Shown here: positions 1-7,059 of the stretch, piece by piece
How positions within the stretch are numbered: the first letter of the stretch is position 1
Layout of the letters: the number at the start of each line of letters is the position of its first letter
Assembly: GCA_047921395.1 (NCBI GenBank)
Contig: JBLRWH010000002.1
Span: forward strand, 50,928 to 114,927
Direction: 5' to 3'
Source: XN24 sp047921395
GTDB taxonomy: Bacteria; Pseudomonadota; Gammaproteobacteria; Steroidobacterales; XN24
DNA: 64,000 nucleotides
Notes under the pieces: model-generated
Databases searched by the model: none
Seen by the model: the letters and a program-made list of their open reading frames with translations, nothing else
What the model was told of the DNA's origin: nothing
Made by a program: the position numbers and the translations under genes

Positions 1-499
1 CTTCCACAGGGAGCGTCTTGTGGCGCACGCCCATGACCTCCCCGTCGTCGGTGAACGCGCTGGCCTCGAGCTCCGCGGGCAACTCGTCGCGACGCACCGC
101 GAGCGAATGGTAGCGGCCGGCCTCGAAGTGCTGCGGCAGGTCCCGGAACACCCCGCGCCCGTCGTGGAGCACCCGCGAGGTCTTGCCGTGCATGAGGGTC
201 ATGGCAGGGCGCACGTGGCCGCCCCAGGCTTCCACGATGGCCTGGTGGCCGAGACAGACGCCGAGCACAGGGACGCGGCCCGCGAACGCCCGGATGATGT
301 CGATCGAGATGCCCGCTTCGCGCGGCGTGCCCGGCCCGGGCGAGACGACGACGTGCGTGGGCCCGAGCGCCAGCGCCTCATCGACGGTCAGCGCGTCGTT
401 GCGGTGGACCAGCACCTCGGCGCCGAGCATGCGCAGGTACTGCACCAGGTTGTAGGTGAAGGAATCGTAGTTGTCGATCATCAGGACGCGCGCGTTCAC
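1..499 (-). CDS. trpG: Anthranilate synthase component II (glutamine amidotransferase), 3' end missing
   Basis: Supplies ammonia from glutamine to TrpE for conversion of chorismate to anthranilate, the first step of tryptophan synthesis. Read on the minus strand from a GTG start at 499, it opens with residues MIDNYDSFTYNLVQYL (about 7-22), then the oxyanion motif SPGPGTP, and the class I amidotransferase nucleophile elbow GVCLGHQ with the catalytic Cys at residue 82. About 166 codons are present; the C-terminal part with the His and Glu of the triad lies beyond the left edge. The GTG overlaps the trpE stop (GTGA, 4 bases), which implies translational coupling. It could equally be called pabA, since such subunits often serve both pathways; the trpE neighbour and trp leader favour trpG. 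Confidence 0.93.
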   Translation of the reverse strand, partial: MNARVLMIDNYDSFTYNLVQYLRMLGAEVLVHRNDALTVDEALALGPTHVVVSPGPGTPREAGISIDIIRAFAGRVPVLGVCLGHQAIVEAWGGHVRPAMTLMHGKTSRVLHDGRGVFRDLPQHFEAGRYHSLAVRRDELPAELEASAFTDDGEVMGVRHKTLPVE

Positions 500-1860
500 A
501 GGCCCTCCTCCGCCATCTCGAGCGCGCGACGCAGGATCGCGCTCTTGGCCAGCACTTCGCGGTACTCGCTGATCGGGATGCTGTCGGCGACGATCCCGGC
601 CCCGGCCTGGAAGCTGTACTCGTCGCCGCGGAAGGCGAGCGTGCGGATCGCGATCGCCTGGTCCATGCCGCCGCGCCGGGCGAAATACCCGACCGTGCCC
701 GCGTACAGCCCGCGCCCGACCGGCTCGTACTCGTCGATCAACTCCATGGCGCGTACTTTCGGCGCGCCCACCAGCGTGCCCGCGGGGAAGGTCGCGGCGA
801 ACAGGTCGAAGGCATCCCGCCCCGCTTCCAGTTCGCCGTTCACGCCGCTGACGATGTGCATGACGTGGCTGTAGCGCTCGATGGCGCGGCTCGGCTCGAC
901 CCGGATCGAGCCCGGCACGGCTACCCGCCCCAGGTCGTTGCGCGCCAGGTCCACCAGCATGACGTGCTCGGCGTTCTCCTTCGGGTCCGCGAGCAACTCG
1001 ACCTCGCGCGCGAGGTCTTCCTCGTGCGTCTCGCCGCGGGGACGCGTCCCTGCGATGGGCCGCAGCGACGCGTTGCGGCCCTCGAGCTTCACCAGCGCCT
1101 CGGGCGAGGAGCCGGCGACGGACAACCCGTCCAGCTCCAGGAAGTACATGTAGGGCGACGGATTCAGCAGGCGCAACGCGCGGTAGGCCTCGAACGGCGA
1201 CAGGTCGGTGTGGCCGGAGAACCGCACCGACAGCACCAGCTGGAACACGTCGCCCGCCGTGATGTTGCCCTTGGCCCTGGCCACCGCCGCGAGGAACTCG
1301 GCCTCGCTCATGCTGGCCGCGGGCGGCGCATGGCGGCCCGCACGACGGAACGGCACCCCCCCGGCGAGCGCCTGGACCACCTCTCGCCGCAACGCGAGGC
1401 GCTCCATCTCGTCGCCCGCATGCAGCAGCGCGGCGCGGCGCGTCAGGTGATCGAACACCAGCAGCGATTGCGGGGCGACCCAGAGCCCCTCCGGAAAACC
1501 ACCGCGCCCGCCCGGCACGCGCTCGAAGTGCCGCACGATATCGTAGGCCGCGATCCCGACGAGGCCGCCGTCGAATGGCAGGCCCGCCTCGGGCGCGAGC
1601 CTTGGCGCGCAGGCCAGCGCCGCACGCAGCGCCGGCAGCAGGTCGCCGTCCACGACGCGCGTACGCCCGCCGAAATGCAGCCCTGCGCGGTCGAGCCGCA
1701 CCGTCAGCGCATCGCCGAAGCCGATGAAGGAATAACGCCCGAGACGCTCGGCCCCCTCGACACTCTCCAGCAGGAAGCGCGGCCGGAACGGCGCGAGCTT
1801 CATGTAGGCCGAGACGGGGGTGTCCAGGTCGGCGGCGATATCGAACGGAGAGTGCATCAT
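496..1860 (-). CDS. trpE: Anthranilate synthase component I
   Basis: Catalyses anthranilate formation from chorismate with ammonia delivered by TrpG. At 454 residues it is slightly shorter than most TrpE (about 490-520). Residues 31-45 hold LLES followed by ten residues and Ser, the known tryptophan feedback site, so the enzyme should be inhibited by Trp. The chorismate-binding half carries IAGTRPRG, the DPKENAEHVMLVDLARND block, and GAPKVRAMELIDE...GLYAGTVGY near the C-terminus. Two consecutive ATG codons follow a GAGGAGG ribosome binding site; the second (1857) has better spacing, but the first is reported. It lies downstream of a Trp-rich leader peptide and terminator hairpin, so it is controlled by attenuation, and it overlaps trpG by 4 bases. 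Confidence 0.96.
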   Translation of the reverse strand: MMHSPFDIAADLDTPVSAYMKLAPFRPRFLLESVEGAERLGRYSFIGFGDALTVRLDRAGLHFGGRTRVVDGDLLPALRAALACAPRLAPEAGLPFDGGLVGIAAYDIVRHFERVPGGRGGFPEGLWVAPQSLLVFDHLTRRAALLHAGDEMERLALRREVVQALAGGVPFRRAGRHAPPAASMSEAEFLAAVARAKGNITAGDVFQLVLSVRFSGHTDLSPFEAYRALRLLNPSPYMYFLELDGLSVAGSSPEALVKLEGRNASLRPIAGTRPRGETHEEDLAREVELLADPKENAEHVMLVDLARNDLGRVAVPGSIRVEPSRAIERYSHVMHIVSGVNGELEAGRDAFDLFAATFPAGTLVGAPKVRAMELIDEYEPVGRGLYAGTVGYFARRGGMDQAIAIRTLAFRGDEYSFQAGAGIVADSIPISEYREVLAKSAILRRALEMAEEGL

Positions 1861-1898
1861 TCCTCCTCGTGGCGGTTGGCCGTCCGGGAGGAGGTCAC

Positions 1899-1934
1899 GA
1901 AAAACCCATCCCCGGCGGGCTCCGGAGATGGGTT
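1899..1934 (-). terminator. trp attenuator terminator hairpin
   Basis: On the minus strand the arms AACCCATC (1934-1927) and GATGGGTT (1910-1903) pair perfectly, with additional CTCCGG/CCGGGG pairing inside, and the stem runs directly into a run of five U (1904-1900). It sits between the Trp-codon leader peptide and trpE, so it is the transcription terminator of the attenuator rather than the end of an operon. I infer that ribosome stalling at the Trp codons would favour an alternative upstream pairing. Confidence 0.9.
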
Positions 1935-1950
1935 CGGGGCGTGAGCCGCT

Positions 1951-2037
1951 TCAGCCGGCTGCGCGCGACCGGACCCCCTCCGGGGATCCGATGCGCCACC
2001 ACCAGTGGCCGCGCGCGCTGAGTAGTTCGGCATTCAT
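1951..2037 (-). CDS. trpL: trp operon leader peptide (28 aa, three tandem Trp codons)
   Basis: A 28-codon ORF from ATG at 2037 to TGA at 1951 encodes MNAELLSARGHWWWRIGSPE and eight more residues. Residues 12-14 are three consecutive Trp codons (2004-1996), which is what a ribosome-mediated Trp attenuator requires. The stop lies 17 bases before the 5' arm of the terminator hairpin, and trpE begins 90 bases downstream. It is too short for usual gene callers. No convincing Shine-Dalgarno precedes the ATG, and the candidate promoter places the transcript start only a few bases upstream, so initiation may be nearly leaderless. Confidence 0.9.
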   Translation of the reverse strand: MNAELLSARGHWWWRIGSPEGVRSRAAG

Positions 2038-2047
2038 GCTGACCCGG

Positions 2048-2075
2048 ATGTTACTCGGCCCCGGGCACCGGTCAA
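2048..2075 (-). promoter_or_regulatory. Candidate sigma70 promoter of the trp operon
   Basis: Minus-strand TTGACC (2075-2070) and TAACAT (2053-2048) are separated by 16 bases: 5 of 6 and 4 of 6 matches to the -35 and -10 consensus. The predicted start, near 2041, is only about four bases upstream of the leader peptide ATG. Confidence 0.55.
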
Positions 2076-2087
2076 GCCCCGGGCATG

Positions 2088-2113
2088 CCGAGCGGTCGGC
2101 TTCAGCCGCTCGG
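2088..2113 (-). terminator. Hairpin at the end of the SLC13-type permease gene
   Basis: CCGAGCGG (2095-2088) and CCGCTCGG (2113-2106) form a perfect 8-bp stem around a 10-base loop that contains the permease stop codon. No U-run follows, so it may slow or end transcription only weakly. It separates the permease from the trp promoter, which begins 12 bases further on. Confidence 0.4.
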
Positions 2114-3967
2114 AAAGCCCCAGGGGACGCCGTAGCGCAGCGCCAGCGCGACCGAGATCGCCAGCCAGACGAGCATCGTCAGCGGGATCCCGACGCGCAG
2201 GAAATCACGCGCGAGGTAGCCGCCGGCCGTCGACACGATGAGGTTCGGGCGCGAGCCGAGCGCGGTCGCGAAACTCAGGTTCGCGCCGAACAGTACGGCG
2301 AGCACGAAGGGCTCGAGCGGCGCGCCGAGGCCGCGCGCGATCGCGACGGCGACCGGCACCGCGAGCAGCGCCACGGCGACATTGGGCGCCAGGCTGCCCG
2401 CGATGGCGACCAGGAGCAGCACCATCGACAGTGACACCGCGGCGGGCAGGCCATCAAGGAGCTGGAGGAACAGCCCGGCGACGAACACGTCGGCTCCCGT
2501 CGCGATGCTGGCCTCCACCAGCGCCAGGCTCATGACGATGATGAGCACCAGCGGCGCGGACAGCGAGCCCGCGACCTCGCGCCAGCCGATGCAGCCGGTC
2601 GCGATCAGGAGCGCCGCCCCGGCCGTCGCGCTGACGCTGATGGGCAGCCACCCGGTGGCCGCCGCCAGCACGACCGCCGCCGTCAGGGCCAGCGCCAGCG
2701 GCGCCCGCGTGGTCTTCGGCAGGTCGACCCGGCCGTCGAGCACCAGCATGCTGCCGCTCGCCCGCAGTTCCCTGAGGCGATCCGGGTGCCCCTGCACGAG
2801 GACGACGTCTCCCGCCTGGAGGACCGCATCCTCGAAGTCCCCCGTCACCTCGCTCATGCCGCCGGCCGTGGCGCGATGAATGGCGAGGGGGAGCATGCGA
2901 AAACGTTGCCGGAAATGGGTCGTCGACAGTGTCTTGCCGTACAGCGGTGAATCCGGCGTGACGACCAGCTCCGCGAGCTGCTGTGCGCTGCTGGCCTCGT
3001 CCTCCACGCTATCGTCTTCGCCGGCAAACTGGCTGTGCATGCTCACGCCGAGGAGCCGCTCGAACTCCTTGAGGTGCTCGCGCGTGTCCGCGACCAGCAG
3101 GCGGTCCCCGGCCTGCAGCCGCATTGCGGGCAGCTTCGCCACCTGCAGGCCATCGCCGCGCTGCACGCGGGAGACATTCATCCGTCGCCCGGTGCGCTCG
3201 CGCAGCTCGGCCAGCGTCCGGTCGACCGCCCAGCTGTCCTCGCCAATGAAAAACATCGCCTTGAAGATGCGCGGCGCCGCCTGGCGAATCGGCGCGTCGC
3301 GCTCCGGCAGCATGCGCGGCGCCACCAGCCAGAGAAACAGCAGCCCGACGGTGACACCCGCCGCGGCCGGAACGATGAAATGAAACATGCCGAAGACGGG
3401 CAGGCCGAGCGCCTCAGCCTCGTTCACTACCAGCAGGTTCGTCGAGGTGCCGATCGTCGTCATCATGCCGCCGAGCAGGGCAGCGAAGCCGACCGGCATC
3501 AGCACGCGCGTGGCCGGGAAGCGGCGGCGGCTCGAGGCGCCGACCAGCACGGGGAGCAGGGCCAGGACGACGAGCGTGTTCGAGAGGAACGCGGAAACGA
3601 ATGCGCAGACCAGCAGCGTAACGACCAGCGCCAATGACCTCGGGCCCGTCCAGACCTTGAGCAGCAGCCGGATCAGCGGTTGCAGCGCCCCGGTCACCTC
3701 CAGCGCGCGCCCGACCACCAGCAGCGCCGCGATGGTGATCAGCGCCGCGTTGCCGAAGGTGGAGAGGAACCCGCCCGTCTTCACCACCCCGGCCGGGCCC
3801 TCGTAGGGGAATATCTCGAAGCCCAGCACCAGGAGCATCAGCACCATCAGGCAGGTGGACTCCTGCGGCACGGACGGGCGCGTCAAGGCCACCAGCGCGA
3901 ACAGCGCCAGCCCGATGACGGCGAGGCCATGAGTGTCCGGCAGCGCGAGCGTCGCGATCGTGTCCAT
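2102..3967 (-). CDS. SLC13/DASS-type anion permease with two TrkA-C domains
   Basis: Predicted inner-membrane transporter of 621 residues. The N-terminal third (about 1-200) has five or six hydrophobic segments including SNTLVVLALLPVLVG and GFAALLGGMMTTIGTSTNLLV, the signature of the SLC13/CitT and ArsB superfamily. Residues about 220-400 are soluble and contain two TrkA-C-like repeats (RLQAGDRLLVAD and VLQAGDVVLVQG), and the C-terminal third is again membrane with FGANLSFATALGSRPNLIV. The substrate (sulfate, dicarboxylate or other anion) cannot be told from sequence. The start at 3967 (MDTIATLALPD) leads straight into the first membrane helix; an upstream start at 4006 is possible. Confidence 0.85.
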   Translation of the reverse strand: MDTIATLALPDTHGLAVIGLALFALVALTRPSVPQESTCLMVLMLLVLGFEIFPYEGPAGVVKTGGFLSTFGNAALITIAALLVVGRALEVTGALQPLIRLLLKVWTGPRSLALVVTLLVCAFVSAFLSNTLVVLALLPVLVGASSRRRFPATRVLMPVGFAALLGGMMTTIGTSTNLLVVNEAEALGLPVFGMFHFIVPAAAGVTVGLLFLWLVAPRMLPERDAPIRQAAPRIFKAMFFIGEDSWAVDRTLAELRERTGRRMNVSRVQRGDGLQVAKLPAMRLQAGDRLLVADTREHLKEFERLLGVSMHSQFAGEDDSVEDEASSAQQLAELVVTPDSPLYGKTLSTTHFRQRFRMLPLAIHRATAGGMSEVTGDFEDAVLQAGDVVLVQGHPDRLRELRASGSMLVLDGRVDLPKTTRAPLALALTAAVVLAAATGWLPISVSATAGAALLIATGCIGWREVAGSLSAPLVLIIVMSLALVEASIATGADVFVAGLFLQLLDGLPAAVSLSMVLLLVAIAGSLAPNVAVALLAVPVAVAIARGLGAPLEPFVLAVLFGANLSFATALGSRPNLIVSTAGGYLARDFLRVGIPLTMLVWLAISVALALRYGVPWGFPSG

Positions 3968-4023
3968 CAGGCCCGGGGATGGCAGTGGGGGGGCAACCTT
4001 TACCACGCGGGGACCCCGCGGAG

Positions 4024-5184
4024 CTAGTTACGCGTGGTCGCGGCCCACGCGAATCGCAGCGCCTCGCTGTACAGGGCAGCGGGGCATTCGCCCGCCGGCC
4101 TGCGCCAGGCGACGCTGTCGGCGCAGGCCAGCGCCGACAGGAGGCCGAGGCAGTCGCGACCGAATTCCGGCGGCGCCAGGCTCCATGGGGAGAGGCACAC
4201 CAGGTGGGAATGCCGCGCGCCATGCACCAGCACCGCGCGATCGAGCGGGTCCGCATCCGCCACCTCGAGCGCGCCGGGCAGGGGAAACGGCTGCAGCCCG
4301 CCCCCGGCGCCACGACTGCGGGCCAGGCTGACCGACGCGGCGCGTGCGCCATCGCGGAATGCACCGAGGCGGCTCTTGACCCAGTCGAGCGCCCCGAGGC
4401 TGCGCGGATCGTGGCCGCGCGCGATGGCCGCGCGCGCGATGCCGCCGACGTGCAGCGCAAGTCGCCGCGGGCCGCCCGGCCCCAGCAACTGGCCGAGCAA
4501 CTCGTCCGCGGCCGTTACGATCCGTCCGGCAAGGTGTCCGAGCGTCATCGGGTGATCCCTACTGGCCGAGATGAGCGCACCGAAGTCCAGCTCCAGCGTC
4601 AACCGGCAGGGCGCGGCGGGAATCAGCTCACCGAGGCCGGGCGACGGCCCGAGCCAGCGTTGCCCCGGCGCGAGCAGCGAGACGCCCGGCCCGGGCGCTT
4701 CGGGCACGAGACTCACCGACGGCGCGGTCGCGGCAAGCGCCAGCAGCCCACACCACCAGCGGCGTGCATCCGTCTCACTACCGTCACCCAGCGGCAGCAT
4801 GCGGCCTCGCTGGATCGCCTCCAGCGCCATCTGTGGCAACAGCACGAAGATCGACGGCGTGCCGTTGCAGGCGCCGACCGCACCGAGTGCCAGGGCCGCC
4901 GGATCCGGCACCGCGCCGGACAGCGCCAGGGCTTCCGGCGCCAGCCTGTGCCCCTCCCGCCCCAGCTGAACGGCGAGCGCATCAAGGAGCGCCGCGGCGG
5001 CGTCCGCGCCGGCACAGCCGCTCATGCGCAGGGTCGCCCGGCAGCTTGCTTCGCGGGCCTCGGCCAATGCGGCCGCCGGCGCCTCCAGCGCGTCATCGGC
5101 GCACGCCAGATCAAGCGTCACCACCCGGGCGGGCGCCGGCGGCGTCCCTATCGCCAGCGCCCGAAGCTCGTCGCGGCCCACCAT
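4024..5184 (-). CDS. Conserved-looking hypothetical protein, 386 aa
   Basis: I do not recognise this family. From ATG at 5184 it encodes MVGRDELRALAIG, an Ala/Leu-rich soluble protein without signal peptide or membrane helices. Features that look non-random are ACNGTPSIFVLLPQMALEAI (about 155-175), DARRWWCGLLALA (about 193-205), LTLELDFGALI (about 246-256) and the HVGGIARAAIARGHDPRSLG block (about 290). Codon use is GC3-rich like the neighbours. It is divergent from the small gene at 5347 and lies 56 bases upstream of the SLC13-type permease on the same strand. A longer upstream extension of the same reading frame has no gene-like start and is antisense to yajQ, so it was not used. Confidence 0.6.
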   Translation of the reverse strand: MVGRDELRALAIGTPPAPARVVTLDLACADDALEAPAAALAEAREASCRATLRMSGCAGADAAAALLDALAVQLGREGHRLAPEALALSGAVPDPAALALGAVGACNGTPSIFVLLPQMALEAIQRGRMLPLGDGSETDARRWWCGLLALAATAPSVSLVPEAPGPGVSLLAPGQRWLGPSPGLGELIPAAPCRLTLELDFGALISASRDHPMTLGHLAGRIVTAADELLGQLLGPGGPRRLALHVGGIARAAIARGHDPRSLGALDWVKSRLGAFRDGARAASVSLARSRGAGGGLQPFPLPGALEVADADPLDRAVLVHGARHSHLVCLSPWSLAPPEFGRDCLGLLSALACADSVAWRRPAGECPAALYSEALRFAWAATTRN

Positions 5185-5346
5185 CCCTGGCCTCCCATCC
5201 TCGTCCGTCGATCGGGCTCCAGTTTCCCCCGCCGGGCATGTGCCGTTAAGGGGGCGAAAGCGGCGATTGCCGGCCGAAACGCGGGCAGGCGCCTTGCAGC
5301 GCCGCGCGCGGCGCACCATGATTCGGGTATGCAACAGGAGGCACGC

Positions 5347-5676
5347 GTGAAAATCAGGGACTTGCTGAAACACTGGGAAGGGACCCGGCGCCCGCAGATG
5401 ACGGCCGAGACCTATGCCATCCACCTGCCGGTCGAGGAAGCCGCCCGGGTCCATGCCCTGGCGGACATGTATCCCGGTGTCCCGGAGGAGGACATCCTGC
5501 GGGACCTGCTGGCGGCGGCCCTCGCCGAACTCGAGGCGGCCATGCCCTACCAGCCCGGCACGAAGATCGCTAGCGAGGACGACTTCGGCGACCCCGTGTT
5601 CGAGGACGCGGGTCCCACGCCACGCTTCCTCACCCTCACCCGCAAGCACAAGGAGCGGCTCACCCCGGAAGGGTGA
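5347..5676 (+). CDS. Small conserved protein of the family often labelled 'type 1 pili tip component'
   Basis: A 109-residue soluble protein starting at GTG 5347, chosen because AGGAG ends 6 bases upstream; an ATG 18 bases earlier has no such site. It opens KIRDLLKHWEGT and ends with GDPVFEDAGPTPRFLTLTRKH, which matches from memory the short pseudomonad proteins annotated as type 1 pili tip component. That name is unsupported by any visible pilus feature: there is no signal peptide, cysteine pair or pilin-like strand pattern. The centre (about 20-60) is helical with a CopG-like flavour (EEAARVHALADMYPGVPEEDIL). It precedes yajQ by 12 bases and is probably cotranscribed with it. Confidence 0.65.
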   Translation: MKIRDLLKHWEGTRRPQMTAETYAIHLPVEEAARVHALADMYPGVPEEDILRDLLAAALAELEAAMPYQPGTKIASEDDFGDPVFEDAGPTPRFLTLTRKHKERLTPEG

Positions 5677-5688
5677 GCCGAAACAGCC

Positions 5689-6171
5689 ATGCCATCTTTC
5701 GATGTAGTCTCCGAACTGGACGGCCACGAGGTGGCCAATGCCGTCGACCAGGCCAACCGCGAGGTCGATACCCGCTTCGATTTCAAGGGCTCCGGCGCGA
5801 AATTCGAGCTGGCCGAATTCGTCGTCAGCCTCGAGGCCGAGGCGGATTTCCAGCTCAAGCAAATGATCGACATCCTGACGCAGAAGCTCGCGAAGCGCAG
5901 CATCGACGTCGCCTGCATGAAGCCCGAGGAGCCGGAAATCGCGCTCAACAAGGCGCGCCAGAAAGTCATCCTGACGCATGGCATCGATTCCGACCTGGCG
6001 CGCAAGATCGTCAAGCTGGTCAAGGAAGCAAAGCTGAAGGTGCAGTCCCAGGTGCAGGGCGACCAGGTGCGGGTCACCGGCAAGAAACGCGACGACCTGC
6101 AGGAAGCGATCGCGCTGCTCAAGAAGGCCGAGCTCGGATTGCCGCTGCAGTTCACAAACTTCCGGGACTGA
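5689..6171 (+). CDS. yajQ: YajQ-family nucleotide (cyclic di-GMP) binding protein
   Basis: A 160-residue cytoplasmic protein, the usual family length. It starts MPSFDVVSELDGHEVANAVDQ and has RFDFKGSGAKFE (about 28-40), a conserved block, followed by LKQMIDILTQKLAKR and RVTGKKRDDLQEAI near the C-terminus; the family folds as two ferredoxin-like domains. Homologues in Xanthomonas and Pseudomonas bind cyclic di-GMP and influence transcription; that activity is known of relatives and inferred here. It follows the preceding small gene by 12 bases. Confidence 0.95.
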   Translation: MPSFDVVSELDGHEVANAVDQANREVDTRFDFKGSGAKFELAEFVVSLEAEADFQLKQMIDILTQKLAKRSIDVACMKPEEPEIALNKARQKVILTHGIDSDLARKIVKLVKEAKLKVQSQVQGDQVRVTGKKRDDLQEAIALLKKAELGLPLQFTNFRD

Positions 6172-6183
6172 CAGTCGACAAGA

Positions 6184-6220
6184 AGATTTTCGCGCAGAGA
6201 CGCAGAGATGCAGAGGGGGA
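6184..6220. repeat. Dispersed GCAGAGACGCAGAG-type repeat, copy A
   Basis: Read on the minus strand this copy is TCTGCATCTCTGCGTCTC followed by TGCGCGA. It is inverted relative to copy B (6333-6375), and both resemble copy C (29127-29176). It lies just after yajQ in a 214-base gap before the GST gene. The gap also holds an unassigned 110-base stretch with no ORF I can support. Confidence 0.6.
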
Positions 6221-6332
6221 AAAGGGGTGAAAAATGATTCCTGGTTTTGACGAGCAAGCGACGGGGCGGGCCTTGCAACGTGGCGCGCCGAAAACCCCGG
6301 CGACCGGGGATCATTCTCACGCCCGGGTCCCG

Positions 6333-6375
6333 ATATCTTCTCCCCCGCTCTGCTTCTCTGCGCCTCTGCCCGAGC
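6333..6375. repeat. Dispersed GCAGAGACGCAGAG-type repeat, copy B
   Basis: Begins TATCTTCTCCCCCGCTCTGC and ends CGAGC; copy C at 29127 begins TATCTTCTCCGCGCCTCTGC and also ends CGAGC. It faces copy A in inverted orientation about 110 bases away and ends 11 bases before the GST start codon. Confidence 0.6.
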
Positions 6376-6385
6376 GAAGCTCGAC

Positions 6386-7054
6386 ATGATTGAGCTCTAC
6401 ACGGCCCCGACCCCCAACGGCCGGAAAGTCTCGATCGCGCTCGAGGAGATGGCGCTCCCCTACGAGGTGCACGCCGTCGACCTCGCGGCGGGCGAGCAGA
6501 AGACCCCGGAGTTCCTGGCGATCAATCCCAACGGGCGCATCCCCGCCATCGTCGACCGCGATGCCGGCGACTTCGCGGTGTTCGAGTCCGGCGCGATCCT
6601 CGCCTGGCTGGCCGAGAAATGCGGCCAGTTCCTGCCCGTCGAGCCAAAACCCCGGTCCGTGGTCCTGCAATGGCTGTTCTTCCAGGTCGGCGGGGTCGGC
6701 CCGATGCAGGGCCAGGCCAACGTGTTCTATCGCTACGCCGAGGACAAGATCCCGTTCGCGATCGAGCGTTACCAGCGCGAGGTGCGCCGCCTGTACGAGG
6801 TCTACGACCGCCGCCTGGCGGGGCACGAGTATCTCGCCGGCGAGTATTCCATCGCGGACATGGCGACCTGGCCGTGGATCATCTCGCACGACTGGTCCGG
6901 CGTGTCCGTGGACGGCCTCGAGCACCTGCAGCGCTGGCTGGGAGACATCGGCAAGCGCCCGGCGGTGCAGCGCGGCATGGACGTGCCCAGGCGCTGGAAC
7001 CCCAACCCGGACATCGCGAAATTCGTCGACGCCGCCCGCCAGATGCTGGTCTGA
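6386..7054 (+). CDS. Glutathione S-transferase family protein, YfcG-like
   Basis: A 222-residue cytosolic protein with an N-terminal thioredoxin fold (MIELYTAPTPNGRKVSIALEEM; NPNGRIPAIVD with the cis-Pro at about 53; FESGAILAWLAEK for the glutathione carboxylate) and an all-helical C-terminal domain. LQWLFFQVGGVGPMQGQ and YSIADMATWPW match the YfcG/YghU type, which in E. coli acts as a disulfide-bond oxidoreductase using glutathione. The N-terminal catalytic region has Thr/Asn (TAPTPNG) rather than Cys, as in YfcG. It ends 5 bases before ppc and may be cotranscribed with it. Confidence 0.9.
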   Translation: MIELYTAPTPNGRKVSIALEEMALPYEVHAVDLAAGEQKTPEFLAINPNGRIPAIVDRDAGDFAVFESGAILAWLAEKCGQFLPVEPKPRSVVLQWLFFQVGGVGPMQGQANVFYRYAEDKIPFAIERYQREVRRLYEVYDRRLAGHEYLAGEYSIADMATWPWIISHDWSGVSVDGLEHLQRWLGDIGKRPAVQRGMDVPRRWNPNPDIAKFVDAARQMLV

Positions 7055-7059
7055 GCGAC

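Noticed and set aside
5347..5676. Real pilus tip function for the small protein
   Set aside because: The name seems inherited from old annotations; no signal peptide, cysteines or pilin features are visible.
5185..6387. N-terminal extension of the hypothetical protein at 4024 to about 787 residues
   Set aside because: The extension runs antisense to yajQ and the small gene at 5347 and does not look like protein-coding sequence.
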